From positions 1 to 41,773 of the forward strand of contig SCEJ01000027.1 in assembly GCA_004102785.1 (NCBI GenBank): a stretch of 41,773 bases of DNA, read 5' to 3'. The position numbers and the translations under genes were made by a program. Below, piece by piece: positions 17,075 through 24,942 of the stretch (its first letter is position 1; each line of letters begins with the position of its first letter). This stretch comes from Muribaculaceae bacterium Isolate-013 (NCI) (lineage in GTDB: Bacteria > Bacteroidota > Bacteroidia > Bacteroidales > Muribaculaceae). The notes under the pieces were generated by a model. It was not told the origin of the DNA and made no database searches. It worked only from the letters and a program-made list of their open reading frames with translations.

Positions 17075-19207
17075 TTATTTTTCGTAGTGGTTGAGGCTGC
17101 GCACCTGTTTGCCGCCGGAGAACTGGTAGTAGACTGTGAGCACAAAAGAGTTGTCGGAGCGTAATGCATTATTGTCCCAGGCCCGCCCTACCAGGGGGTC
17201 GGAGTTGAACACTGTTGTCCTTTCGCAGTTGGTGAAATGCACCGGCAGGTAATAACTGAGCTGCATACCCCATTTCGACCGGAACTCTTTGGCGATAAAC
17301 AATGCGAAGCTGTCGTAATATCCATAGTTTACATACTGTGGAGTCACTCCGCTATTGCCCCCTAAATCGTACATCAGGGCGGCAGTGATTCCTTTGGGCT
17401 GACTGAAGTATTTCAGAAACATTGAGCCGAAAGCGTATGTGCGGCGGTTGCTCGAGGCCTTGTAGCGTTGGTAATATTGCGTAAAGCCTGCCGAGCAGTT
17501 TACCTGTAAGGCGTTGAAGAAAATACGGTTGAACGATGCTGTCAGGCCCCATTCGCTCCGGCGGCTGTTGATCCAGTCGTAGCGCACAAACGGACCCTCG
17601 ATGCCGTCGGGGCGTAGCCCGTAGCCTGCAGACATGAATGTGCGCATATCTGTTGGGGCGATATTGGCCCAAAGTCTGAACGAAATTATACGGTTGATGG
17701 TTGTGTAGAGGTTCAGGCTGTGCATGAAGCCAGGTTTCAGCGCCGGATTGCCGCATTGATATTCCAGCGAGTCGGTGAACGCACCGTAGTTCTCAATCTG
17801 AAACAGACTTGGTTGCATATTGCCTGACTCGTAGTTGAATCGCAGGGATATTTTGTTCGACGGATTGAAAGCCACCTGCAGTCCGCCCCAGGGGTTGGCG
17901 TCGCGGTAAGTCTTGCCGTCGGCGCTGTTCTGATAAAGCAGAACGCCCCCTTTCAGCGACATGCTCCAGGCGGAGCCATCAGGATTGAAATAGACGTCCA
18001 GTTCCGGAAACTGGTTAATGTCGACGCTATGCGCCAGTTTTCGTTTGTCGGCCAGGGCATACTGGTTGTGCGAGTTTCGGTTGTAGTAGTATCTCGCCGA
18101 TGCCGTCCATTCGTTGTTGGCGAAGCTTCGCGAAATCTGGCCGCCGGCCCATATCTTGTCGGTGTGTATGTGGCGGTTGTCGGTCACTGCGAAACTGTTG
18201 CGTTCGGTGGTGCTGTAAGAGTCCAGGCTGTTGGAGTTGTAACTGGCGAATGCGTGAAGCCTCCAGTTGCGCACGTTGCCCCAGTAGTATGCCACGGCGT
18301 TGTGGCTTAATGAATTGTGGGTGTGGTTATTGGAGTGAAGTTCATTTATTGAGGATGTGTTGCGGTTGAAGTCGTCGACCTGCAGACGGTAGCGGGTGTC
18401 GGAGTTTGAATCGCCGAAACGGAAGAAATAAGATGCGGCGATCACGTTATTGTCGTCGATATGATAGTCAACGAAAGCATTGGCCGAGGTGTTACGGTCG
18501 ATTGAGATCGTAGCCGGGTGGTTGAAGGGGGTATGTAGAACGGTTTGCTTGATGCCGTTCAGTGGGTAATAATTCTCATAATAAGATGTTGAGCCCTGTT
18601 TGCCCCATGAATTGCCGATACTGCCACCCACATTTATCTTATCGTATGTGTAAGTGAACTGGCCGGAGACCGATTCTGAGCCTAAAGCGTTGCCGTTGCC
18701 GTTGCGGTTGCCGGTGTAGGCCGTTCCGTAGAATTCGACGTTACCATCATACCCCTGGTAATGTGGGCGCGTTTTGAGATTTATCACGGCGTCATAGCCA
18801 CGATATTTGCCTGAGGGATTATACGTTATATTGATTTTGTCGAAACGCTTCTGGTTGAGGCGTGCTATATAGTTGAAGTCGTGCTCGATGCTGTCGACCA
18901 GCACAATGATGTTGCGCGAGCCGTAGAACGAAAGCGAACGGTTGATGGAATTATACATGGCTCCGGGGATATTGCCCAGCAGCTCCCCGGTGTTGCGTGC
19001 CCCCAGGCGCATATCTTTCGTGATGGTTATCAAGTCGCCCTGCGCCGAACGTTTCACGGTCTGATGCTTCACCACAACCTCATCAAGGGCTTTGTCGGCG
19101 ATGGAATCGGCCGCCTGAGTGCTTCCATCCGGAATACCTGCGGCATATACACCTTGAATGAAACAGAGCAGCATTGCAATGAGTAGAGTAACGGTACGCA
19201 TAGGCAT
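17075..19207 (-). CDS. Outer-membrane beta-barrel protein with TonB plug
   Basis: The 710-residue protein has a signal peptide (MPMRTVTLLIAMLLCFIQGVYA), then a plug-like domain (LDEVVVKHQTVKRSAQGDL, GELLGNIPGAMYNS, then NIIVLVDSIEH), followed by a long aromatic-rich beta-barrel. It resembles the Bacteroidota 'outer membrane beta-barrel family' of TonB-dependent-like receptors without the carboxypeptidase-like N-terminal domain. The barrel ends in hydrophobic strands rather than a sorting domain. It has its own promoter and is 7 bp before the C39 exporter gene, so it is likely the outer-membrane partner in peptide export or uptake; this is inference. The sequence is visibly AT-richer than the exporter. 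Confidence 0.8.
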   Translation of the reverse strand: MPMRTVTLLIAMLLCFIQGVYAAGIPDGSTQAADSIADKALDEVVVKHQTVKRSAQGDLITITKDMRLGARNTGELLGNIPGAMYNSINRSLSFYGSRNIIVLVDSIEHDFNYIARLNQKRFDKINITYNPSGKYRGYDAVINLKTRPHYQGYDGNVEFYGTAYTGNRNGNGNALGSESVSGQFTYTYDKINVGGSIGNSWGKQGSTSYYENYYPLNGIKQTVLHTPFNHPATISIDRNTSANAFVDYHIDDNNVIAASYFFRFGDSNSDTRYRLQVDDFNRNTSSINELHSNNHTHNSLSHNAVAYYWGNVRNWRLHAFASYNSNSLDSYSTTERNSFAVTDNRHIHTDKIWAGGQISRSFANNEWTASARYYYNRNSHNQYALADKRKLAHSVDINQFPELDVYFNPDGSAWSMSLKGGVLLYQNSADGKTYRDANPWGGLQVAFNPSNKISLRFNYESGNMQPSLFQIENYGAFTDSLEYQCGNPALKPGFMHSLNLYTTINRIISFRLWANIAPTDMRTFMSAGYGLRPDGIEGPFVRYDWINSRRSEWGLTASFNRIFFNALQVNCSAGFTQYYQRYKASSNRRTYAFGSMFLKYFSQPKGITAALMYDLGGNSGVTPQYVNYGYYDSFALFIAKEFRSKWGMQLSYYLPVHFTNCERTTVFNSDPLVGRAWDNNALRSDNSFVLTVYYQFSGGKQVRSLNHYEK

Positions 19208-19300
19208 TTTAAATTAGAGTTGAAAGATGGAGTTGTTGATAGTCTGAATGGTTATTCTGCAGCATAAAGATTTTAACACATTCAAAACATTGTTCAGCCA

Positions 19301-19330
19301 CAAAGATAGTTATATTAATTGATAATGCAA
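19301..19330 (-). promoter_or_regulatory. Promoter of the barrel/exporter operon
   Basis: On the minus strand TTG (19330-19328) and TATCTTTG (19308-19301) are separated by exactly 19 bp, an ideal Bacteroidota promoter. It lies about 94 bp before the barrel start. The barrel, exporter and small membrane protein can thus be expressed independently of the precursor and maturase. Confidence 0.7.
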
Positions 19331-19385
19331 GTTTTTTTAACACATAATTTATAACGTACTTTGTGACTGAGCAATTTGGAGTAAA

Positions 19386-20645
19386 TCAGATGCTGTGTTT
19401 ATCTATTGCGCGACAGAAATTTAGCAACATTTCTTTTACGTATGGTTCATTGAAGACGCAAGAATCCAGTTTCTTAAGATGCTGCCTTTTTCCGATACAC
19501 GGACCAAAGCAAACGGGATAGTATTTACAAGTACTACAAATAGAGCCGTCGCCGGGTTTTACATCTGGAATGTCCGTGATCTGCTTTGTCCATGATATAG
19601 AACCATCTTCCTCCAAAACAGAAGTGAGATTCTTGGGATTGTCATTGTCGCATTTCGACACTTTTCCGTTTGGAAACACACAACAGAAATTCAGGAAGTC
19701 GGCATAGCATAATCCTAAAGTGCCAAAACCGGGTTTCAGACCGATTTCTCGTGCGCTGTTAAATAACGCAGATACTTTATCGTTGTCTACAAGCGTTGCG
19801 TCTTCCTGCCATACTTTGTATATCATGAAGTCGCATTTTCCCAAAGTTTCCTGAGAAAGATGACTTTTTAAATCTTTTATGATAGCCTCAGGATTTAGAT
19901 TTTTATGCGTGTAGTTGAATCGGATAGTACATTTTGCATTTCCTTTAGCAACTAATTCAATATTACGCATAGCTTTAGCGAAGGCGGATTCTTTATTTAG
20001 AATTTTTATCTTGTCATGAAAATCCTTGCATCCGTCTATTGTGATTTGATAAGAGGTGATTCCAAGCGAAATCAATTCTTTAATCCTCTTTTCATTAAGG
20101 AGAGTACTGTTAGTTGTAATGTCGGAATTGAATACTTTACCAAATTCCTTACATTTTTCAGAGGCGTACTTCGTAAGTTCAACAACAGTTTCATAACATA
20201 TCAGCGGTTCACCCCCAAACCATGAGAGGGTGAAAAAGTATATGTCGGACCTCTGTACGTTTTTATCGATAAGTTTCTTGATACGACGAACCGTTTCATC
20301 GGATATAAAGAAATTTTCGTGTTCCTGGGTACAATACCAGCACCGCAGATTACATTGGTAGGTTGGAAGAACCATGAGCCTGAATAGATTAGGCTCTTTT
20401 GTTGAGGTGTATTTTCGGGTTATGGCTTCTTGTTCCTGTTCGAGGTTGTCAGTCAGGAAATTCCCAGCATACATCTTTTCGTAAAACGTAGGGAAAGTTT
20501 CCTTGCATTCATCCTCGTTTTTAAGGAGGTATTCTACTTTGTCGGCCTTTTCTTTCTCGACTTTGAAGAATTCCTCTGAAATGCCATTCATAAAATACAC
20601 TGTATCGCCATTGTCAAGACGGTATGTATATTTGCTTAGTGCCAT
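19386..20645 (-). CDS. Radical SAM/SPASM peptide maturase
   Basis: The 419-residue protein has the radical SAM motif CNLRCWYC (Cys98, Cys102, Cys105) binding the [4Fe-4S]-SAM cluster. The C-terminus is a SPASM domain with cysteines at about 313, 321, 322, 332, 370, 373, 379, 383 and 396, including CSTCKYYPVCFGPC, binding auxiliary Fe-S clusters. Such enzymes act on ribosomal peptides, usually making thioether or carbon-carbon crosslinks. The 80-residue N-terminal extension may bind the leader. It lies downstream of the Cys-rich precursor and probably acts on it; the bond type is not predictable from sequence. The gene is AT-rich compared with the neighbours. AAGGA lies just before the ATG. 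Confidence 0.85.
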   Translation of the reverse strand: MALSKYTYRLDNGDTVYFMNGISEEFFKVEKEKADKVEYLLKNEDECKETFPTFYEKMYAGNFLTDNLEQEQEAITRKYTSTKEPNLFRLMVLPTYQCNLRCWYCTQEHENFFISDETVRRIKKLIDKNVQRSDIYFFTLSWFGGEPLICYETVVELTKYASEKCKEFGKVFNSDITTNSTLLNEKRIKELISLGITSYQITIDGCKDFHDKIKILNKESAFAKAMRNIELVAKGNAKCTIRFNYTHKNLNPEAIIKDLKSHLSQETLGKCDFMIYKVWQEDATLVDNDKVSALFNSAREIGLKPGFGTLGLCYADFLNFCCVFPNGKVSKCDNDNPKNLTSVLEEDGSISWTKQITDIPDVKPGDGSICSTCKYYPVCFGPCIGKRQHLKKLDSCVFNEPYVKEMLLNFCRAIDKHSI

Positions 20646-20661
20646 TCCTTATGAGTTTAAT

Positions 20662-20697
20662 ACTATCAGGAACAGTAATAAAACAGTTCCTGATAGT
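20662..20697 (-). promoter_or_regulatory. Perfect 12-bp hairpin between precursor and maturase
   Basis: ACTATCAGGAAC (20662-20673) and GTTCCTGATAGT (20686-20697) form a perfect 12-bp stem with a 12-nt loop that is U-rich in the transcript. It lies between the precursor stop and the maturase start. There is no U-run after the stem, so it is not a classic intrinsic terminator. It may stabilise the precursor mRNA, be a processing site, or attenuate maturase expression. Confidence 0.6.
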
Positions 20698-20728
20698 TCG
20701 TTGATATACTTCGGGTATATGTCAGATA

Positions 20729-21001
20729 TTAACAAGTTTTATTGCAATCTATCGTCTTGTGCGCAACGCATGGGCCAGGGCAGTTTGCCCCCGATGAGTT
20801 TATCGAGGAGCATGGATCTGTGGTGCCCCCGCATCCGACGTCAATGCATCCACATTTCTGTACGCAATTACCGTTATTACAGTTGTCTGTGATACACTTA
20901 TATCCAATGTTTGTGTTCATTGGCTGTGCGGAGCCGCCGAGGACTTGCAGGGATTCCATCTCTGTGATGAATTCGCCTGAGAATTTTCTCTTTTCTTTCA
21001 T
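20729..21001 (-). CDS. Cys-rich GG-leader RiPP precursor peptide
   Basis: The 90-residue peptide has a 23-residue leader ending in MESLQVLGG at residues 15-23, the double-glycine signal cleaved by C39 exporters. The 67-residue core contains 11 cysteines (36, 41, 46, 50, 52, 57, 64, 74, 78, 86, 90), ends in Cys, and is rich in Gly, Asn, Ser and Thr. It lies directly upstream of the radical SAM/SPASM maturase and in the same direction as the exporter. It is most likely a radical SAM-modified RiPP, by context a crosslinked peptide such as a thioether type. Activity, final structure and target are unknown. A simple disulfide-rich secreted peptide is the main alternative. Confidence 0.8.
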   Translation of the reverse strand: MKEKRKFSGEFITEMESLQVLGGSAQPMNTNIGYKCITDNCNNGNCVQKCGCIDVGCGGTTDPCSSINSSGANCPGPCVAHKTIDCNKTC

Positions 21002-21084
21002 AAGCAGAAAATTTGGTTAGAGAATTGGTTGATATATGGATAGGAGAGAGGGCGTGAAAGGCAGGGGGTTGTTGAGAGATTGAA

Positions 21085-21456
21085 TCAGAGGTAGAGATAG
21101 CCGGAGAAAGTTTTTCCCTGGTCAGTAACGGTGGTGATGTAGTAAGAGCCTGGGGCTTCGGGTGCGGAGACTGTGGGAGCTTCGGGGGTAGCGGTGCCGG
21201 TCCAAACCCGGTGGGTGTTTTCATCCTCCACGGTCACGTAGATGGCCGAGTACTCAAAGTTAGGCTCCAGTTCCAACTGCCCCGCATCATAATAATAATA
21301 GATGCGCTCGAGCGACGGGATGCGTTTCTTTTGCCCACTTCCAGGTTTCAATTCCCTAATGGGTGGACGCGTGTCTTCTGCAAATGCGTGGGGAAGACTA
21401 AATGTCAATCCCATTGCCATCACACAGAAAATTCGTAAATTCTTGCTTATTTCCAT
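21085..21456 (-). CDS. DUF3244-like small secreted protein
   Basis: The 123-residue protein has a signal peptide (MEISKNLRIFCVMAMGLTFS, cleavage after HAFA near 26) and one Ig-like beta domain ending in PGSYYITTVTDQGKTFSGYLYL. This matches the pattern I know for the Bacteroidales DUF3244 family, whose function is unknown. It lies 83 bp upstream of the precursor peptide, with no convincing promoter in between, and so may share its transcript. A link with peptide immunity or maturation is only positional. The -7 box is 4 bp from the ATG, so the transcript is likely leaderless. Confidence 0.55.
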   Translation of the reverse strand: MEISKNLRIFCVMAMGLTFSLPHAFAEDTRPPIRELKPGSGQKKRIPSLERIYYYYDAGQLELEPNFEYSAIYVTVEDENTHRVWTGTATPEAPTVSAPEAPGSYYITTVTDQGKTFSGYLYL

Positions 21457-21460
21457 ATCG

Positions 21461-21468
21461 CAAATTTA
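21461..21468 (-). promoter_or_regulatory. -7 box for DUF3244-like/precursor genes
   Basis: The minus-strand sequence TAAATTTG is 4 bp from the ATG at 21456, and a TTG lies 21 bp upstream of it. Transcription would start at or just inside the start codon. It probably serves the secreted protein, the precursor and perhaps the maturase. Confidence 0.5.
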
Positions 21469-21666
21469 CGACCTAAATTCTGCTAAGGCCAAATTTTGGG
21501 TTAAAAATCGTTAGGCATCCGGCTTTGTTAAGTGTCAGTATCTCAGTGTGTTGGCTGGATGGTAGTTTCAAAAATTAGGCAAATAAATCCAACAGGCTAT
21601 AAGTCAATGATTTATAAATCGATAGTGCTGATGCGATTGTATAAGAGTCTGTATTATAGATGGTTG

Positions 21667-23355
21667 TTAAAAGAAAGATAGATATTTTTCAGCAAGTTCA
21701 GGCTGATAGGCTACAATTTTGGCCTTGACTCTCTTCTTTCGTGAATACACGGTGGGCATGGTTACATCGAGAAGCAACATTATGGAATAATTGGAAAAGC
21801 CGCACACAAGGTAGAGAAACAACATATAGTCGTCCTCTTTCAAATCGGGGAAATCTTCTCTAAACCTACTGGCCATACCTTCAAAGTAAAGGTCGACCGA
21901 TTCAATAAGGCGTTTGTTGATTTCAGAACTTTCAAATGAGCTCAAAAGCCGGTCAACCTCCTCATAGATTTTCTTCCGCTCAATTTTTGTGCCTTTATGA
22001 GCGGAATATATGGCGAGTAGCGAATCGATCGTTTTGAAGCGTTCACCGAATAATTTATTTATGCTCCCACCAAGAGCACTGTTCGCTGTTTTGAGGGAAT
22101 TAGTCTCCTCAATCAGTAATTGCGCTCTGTTTATGAGTGCATTTATGGCTTTCTGATTCCTCTCTTTCCTTTTTCTCAGGATAAGCAGAAGTATGGTGAT
22201 ACCGGACAGAACGATTACGGTGCCGACTATGAGCCATAATTTTAACTTTTTCGCTTCTTTATCTTTTTTGTTCAGCTCGTTTATGTGATATTCGGTATCA
22301 GTTATGGTTAATTCCTGCAACATATTGGTGCGGAACCATTTCCAGTCGTGCTCTGCTTCTTTCTTACCTGCCAGATATGCCTGTTTGAAATCCCCTTGGC
22401 TTTCATATATATAAGATGGGACAAATCCAGCCGAGTCAGCGAGGATATGATTCTTCAGAATTGAGTCTGCTTCATCTTTATTCCCCGATCGTATGGCGGT
22501 ATAAAGATGATTATTAGCAAGTTGCAAAGTGTATTCTGAAGGGAATCGGCTCTTGAGTTCGTTAAGAAGTGAGTATGCTGAATCATTGTTGCCTAAAGTA
22601 TAATGACAGATAGACAGCAAAATAATCGATTCACTTTTAAGATTGACGTCTTCATTAATGAGTGTAGTTTGGGAGAGTATTGAGTCAAGGATGGGTATTG
22701 CTTCGCTATGACGGTAGTTGTTTATCAGGGCTCTTGCCACTTCGCACTGTCCCCATACAGTGTAATCGGGATGATTCCAGGGTTTCAGGATTTCATAGAC
22801 TTTCCGGGCATATAAAAGTTCTTCTTTGACACAAAGAACCTCACCATATAGTATTGCAAGGTCACCGTAAATCTGACTTATATAAAATGTGTCGCGGAGT
22901 TCGATACTTTCATATTCGGCTTTACGGTATTGTGCTATCGCTGCTGTTTTTTCTCCTTTGTTCTTCAATATTCTGGCGTAATAAAACCGGGCAAGCATCA
23001 TGTGATGTTTGTCGGGGAAAAGAATCTCCTTTATTATATGTGTGAAATTATTGAGAGATATTTCCCTCGGTGACGGGGAATAATAATCGAGCGCTGAAAC
23101 AATAAGCGAGTCATCGGTCAGGTCGATGTAGTTTTTGTCGAGGGCCTGGGTGAGGAGGAGGGCGTGGAGGGCGCGGGCCTCGGCAGAGTGGAGGGTGGAG
23201 TCGGGGATAGAGCGGATGATGGCCAAAGCGGAGTCGGGGCTGGTGTGCATTATGGCTTCGGCATGGCGCATGCGCTCGAGCGTGGCGTTGTCGCGGCGGC
23301 ATGAGGCGATGGAGAGTAGGAGGGCGGCGAGTATGGCGTAGGGGAGTAGCTTCAT
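21667..23355 (-). CDS. TPR lipoprotein regulator, GC-mosaic
   Basis: The 562-residue protein has the same layout as the gene at 12993-14657: lipoprotein signal (MKLLPYAILAALLLSIASC), TPR-like helices, a membrane helix near residues 365-388 (LIVGTVIVLSGITILLLILR), a coiled region and a C-terminal HTH (CGFSNYSIMLLLDVTMPTVYSRKKRVKAKI). The ATG at 23355 is used; a longer frame to 23946 adds an Arg/Pro/His-rich artefact overlapping the next gene. The first 75 or so residues are GC-rich like the genome, while the rest is AT-rich like the RiPP genes, with the change near position 23100-23145. It probably regulates the adjacent cluster, by position. Confidence 0.65.
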   Translation of the reverse strand: MKLLPYAILAALLLSIASCRRDNATLERMRHAEAIMHTSPDSALAIIRSIPDSTLHSAEARALHALLLTQALDKNYIDLTDDSLIVSALDYYSPSPREISLNNFTHIIKEILFPDKHHMMLARFYYARILKNKGEKTAAIAQYRKAEYESIELRDTFYISQIYGDLAILYGEVLCVKEELLYARKVYEILKPWNHPDYTVWGQCEVARALINNYRHSEAIPILDSILSQTTLINEDVNLKSESIILLSICHYTLGNNDSAYSLLNELKSRFPSEYTLQLANNHLYTAIRSGNKDEADSILKNHILADSAGFVPSYIYESQGDFKQAYLAGKKEAEHDWKWFRTNMLQELTITDTEYHINELNKKDKEAKKLKLWLIVGTVIVLSGITILLLILRKRKERNQKAINALINRAQLLIEETNSLKTANSALGGSINKLFGERFKTIDSLLAIYSAHKGTKIERKKIYEEVDRLLSSFESSEINKRLIESVDLYFEGMASRFREDFPDLKEDDYMLFLYLVCGFSNYSIMLLLDVTMPTVYSRKKRVKAKIVAYQPELAEKYLSFF

Positions 23356-23438
23356 GGGAGTGGCAGTGTGGGTGTGGGTGTCGTGGAGGGTGGATGTGAT
23401 ATTGCGGCGGATAATGATGATTTGATTATAATAATGTG

Positions 23439-24884
23439 TCAGAGAATCGGGGCGAAGAGGCGCATGAATGATTCCATGCCGCGCTCGAGCAGCGGGCGCG
23501 AATGCCAGGTGGCGGGCTGCACGCGCAGTGAGTCGGCCTGGTCGCGCAGGAAGATTTCCTTGAGGCGGCGGTTGAAGGAGCGTGAGTAGACGAGCATGTT
23601 GGCCTCGAAATTGTGCTCGAACGAGCGGAAGTCGAAGTTGCAGGATCCTACGGTGGCGAGGTCGTCGTCGATGATGATGGCTTTGGAGTGGAGCATCCCC
23701 GGCTCGTAGAGGTAGACTTTGACTCCGGCGCGGAGGCATTCGGAGATGTAGCTGAAGGAGGCCCATCGGAGCATGTCGCTGTCGGAGCGGCGGGGTAGCA
23801 TCAGGCGCACGTCGAGGCGCGCCAGGGCGCACATCTGCAGGGCGTGGAGCAGGCCCTCGGAGGGGAGGAAGTAGGGGGTCTGGAGCCATACGCATTTGCG
23901 GGCGTTGGAGATGGCTTTCTGAAAGATAAGTGTCATGTTCATCCATCGGCTGGTGGGGCCTCCGGCTATGAGCTGCATCCCCATCGGTGAGGGTATCTGC
24001 AGTGGGCGTGCCTCGACAGGTTCCTCGGGGAGGGGGTTGCCCATGAAATTCCAGTCGATGGCAAAAAGCTGCTGGAGCGATGCCACGGCGGGGCCCTGGA
24101 TGCGCAGATGCAGGTCGCGCCAGGTGGGGAAGTTACCGCCGGTGATGTATCGGTCGGCCACGTTCATGCCGCCGATGTAGCCGGTGTGGCCGTCGATCAC
24201 CACTATCTTGCGGTGGTTGCGCCAGTTGATTCGCGTGCCCAGGAAGGGGAACACCACCTTGAAGAATGGGTATGCCTCGACCCCGGCGGCCCGCATGGCC
24301 TTGAAGAAAGCGTTGCGGGCCTTGAACGAACCGACATGGTCGTAGATCACGCGCACTTTCACCCCGGCGCGGGCGCGCTCCTGGAGGGCGCGGGCAAGCG
24401 CGGTGCCGATTTTGTCATCGGCAATGATGTAGTATTCGAGATTGATGTAGGAGCGTGCCGCGCGGATGTCGGCCAGGAGCGCCTCGAATTTGTCGGTGCC
24501 GTTGTCGAACACCCGGGCGTCGCACCCCTCGTAAAGCTCGGCTCCGCAGAGCGAATAGGCCAGGTGAGCCAGTTGCGAAGCGGGGCGCGATGAGCCCAGT
24601 GTGCTTAGGCGTATGCGTCCGCGGGTGTCGGCGCCCATGCGCCGCAGCCGTCGGCGGTTGCGGCGCGATATAATGCGCTTGCTCTGAATGTTGCGGCCGA
24701 ACACGATGTAAAGCACCAGCCCCAGGCCGGGCACAACGAGCAGCACCGTGACCCATGCGAGCGATTTCACAGGGTTGCGGTTTTCCGACACCACCACCAC
24801 TACCGTTGACAGGATTACGGCGGCGTAGAGCAGGGTGACGGTCCACCACACCCAGGTGAGGTTAATGTAGTCGCTGAGGTTCAT
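23439..24884 (-). CDS. cls: Cardiolipin synthase (phospholipase D family)
   Basis: Cardiolipin synthase joins two phosphatidylglycerol molecules, or PG and PE, to form cardiolipin in the inner membrane. The 481-residue protein has two N-terminal membrane helices (the PLDc_N domain) and two HKD motifs: HRKIVVIDGHTGYIGG near residue 224 and HSKAIIIDDDLATVGSCNFD near residue 397. Both motifs keep His, Lys and Asp. It lies upstream of the regulator and downstream of a SPOR-like lipoprotein on the same strand. Nothing suggests a special role. Confidence 0.9.
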   Translation of the reverse strand: MNLSDYINLTWVWWTVTLLYAAVILSTVVVVVSENRNPVKSLAWVTVLLVVPGLGLVLYIVFGRNIQSKRIISRRNRRRLRRMGADTRGRIRLSTLGSSRPASQLAHLAYSLCGAELYEGCDARVFDNGTDKFEALLADIRAARSYINLEYYIIADDKIGTALARALQERARAGVKVRVIYDHVGSFKARNAFFKAMRAAGVEAYPFFKVVFPFLGTRINWRNHRKIVVIDGHTGYIGGMNVADRYITGGNFPTWRDLHLRIQGPAVASLQQLFAIDWNFMGNPLPEEPVEARPLQIPSPMGMQLIAGGPTSRWMNMTLIFQKAISNARKCVWLQTPYFLPSEGLLHALQMCALARLDVRLMLPRRSDSDMLRWASFSYISECLRAGVKVYLYEPGMLHSKAIIIDDDLATVGSCNFDFRSFEHNFEANMLVYSRSFNRRLKEIFLRDQADSLRVQPATWHSRPLLERGMESFMRLFAPIL

Positions 24885-24914
24885 CGCGGGGGTGTTTTAG
24901 CGGGGTTGTTGAAT

Positions 24915-24941
24915 CTTATAAATCTTATAATTTTTATAAGG
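24915..24941. repeat. 9-bp TTATAA tandem repeat
   Basis: Three adjacent 9-bp units (CTTATAAAT, CTTATAATT, TTTATAAGG) begin within 2 bp of the stop of the SPOR-like gene. A related block lies at 2906-2955. The unit may mark a repeated intergenic element; no function is evident. Confidence 0.5.
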
Positions 24942-24942
24942 A

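Noticed and set aside
17120-17135. GTAGAC within the barrel gene as a further operator copy
   Set aside because: It is a single half-site inside a coding region with no palindrome partner, expected by chance.
17068-17169. N-terminal extension of the C39 exporter
   Set aside because: It overlaps the end of the barrel gene; C39 domains start shortly before the catalytic Cys, as with the ATG at 17067.
23356-23946. N-terminal extension of the second TPR/HTH regulator
   Set aside because: About 197 Arg/Pro/His-rich residues overlapping the cardiolipin synthase gene; the ATG at 23355 gives a normal lipoprotein signal.
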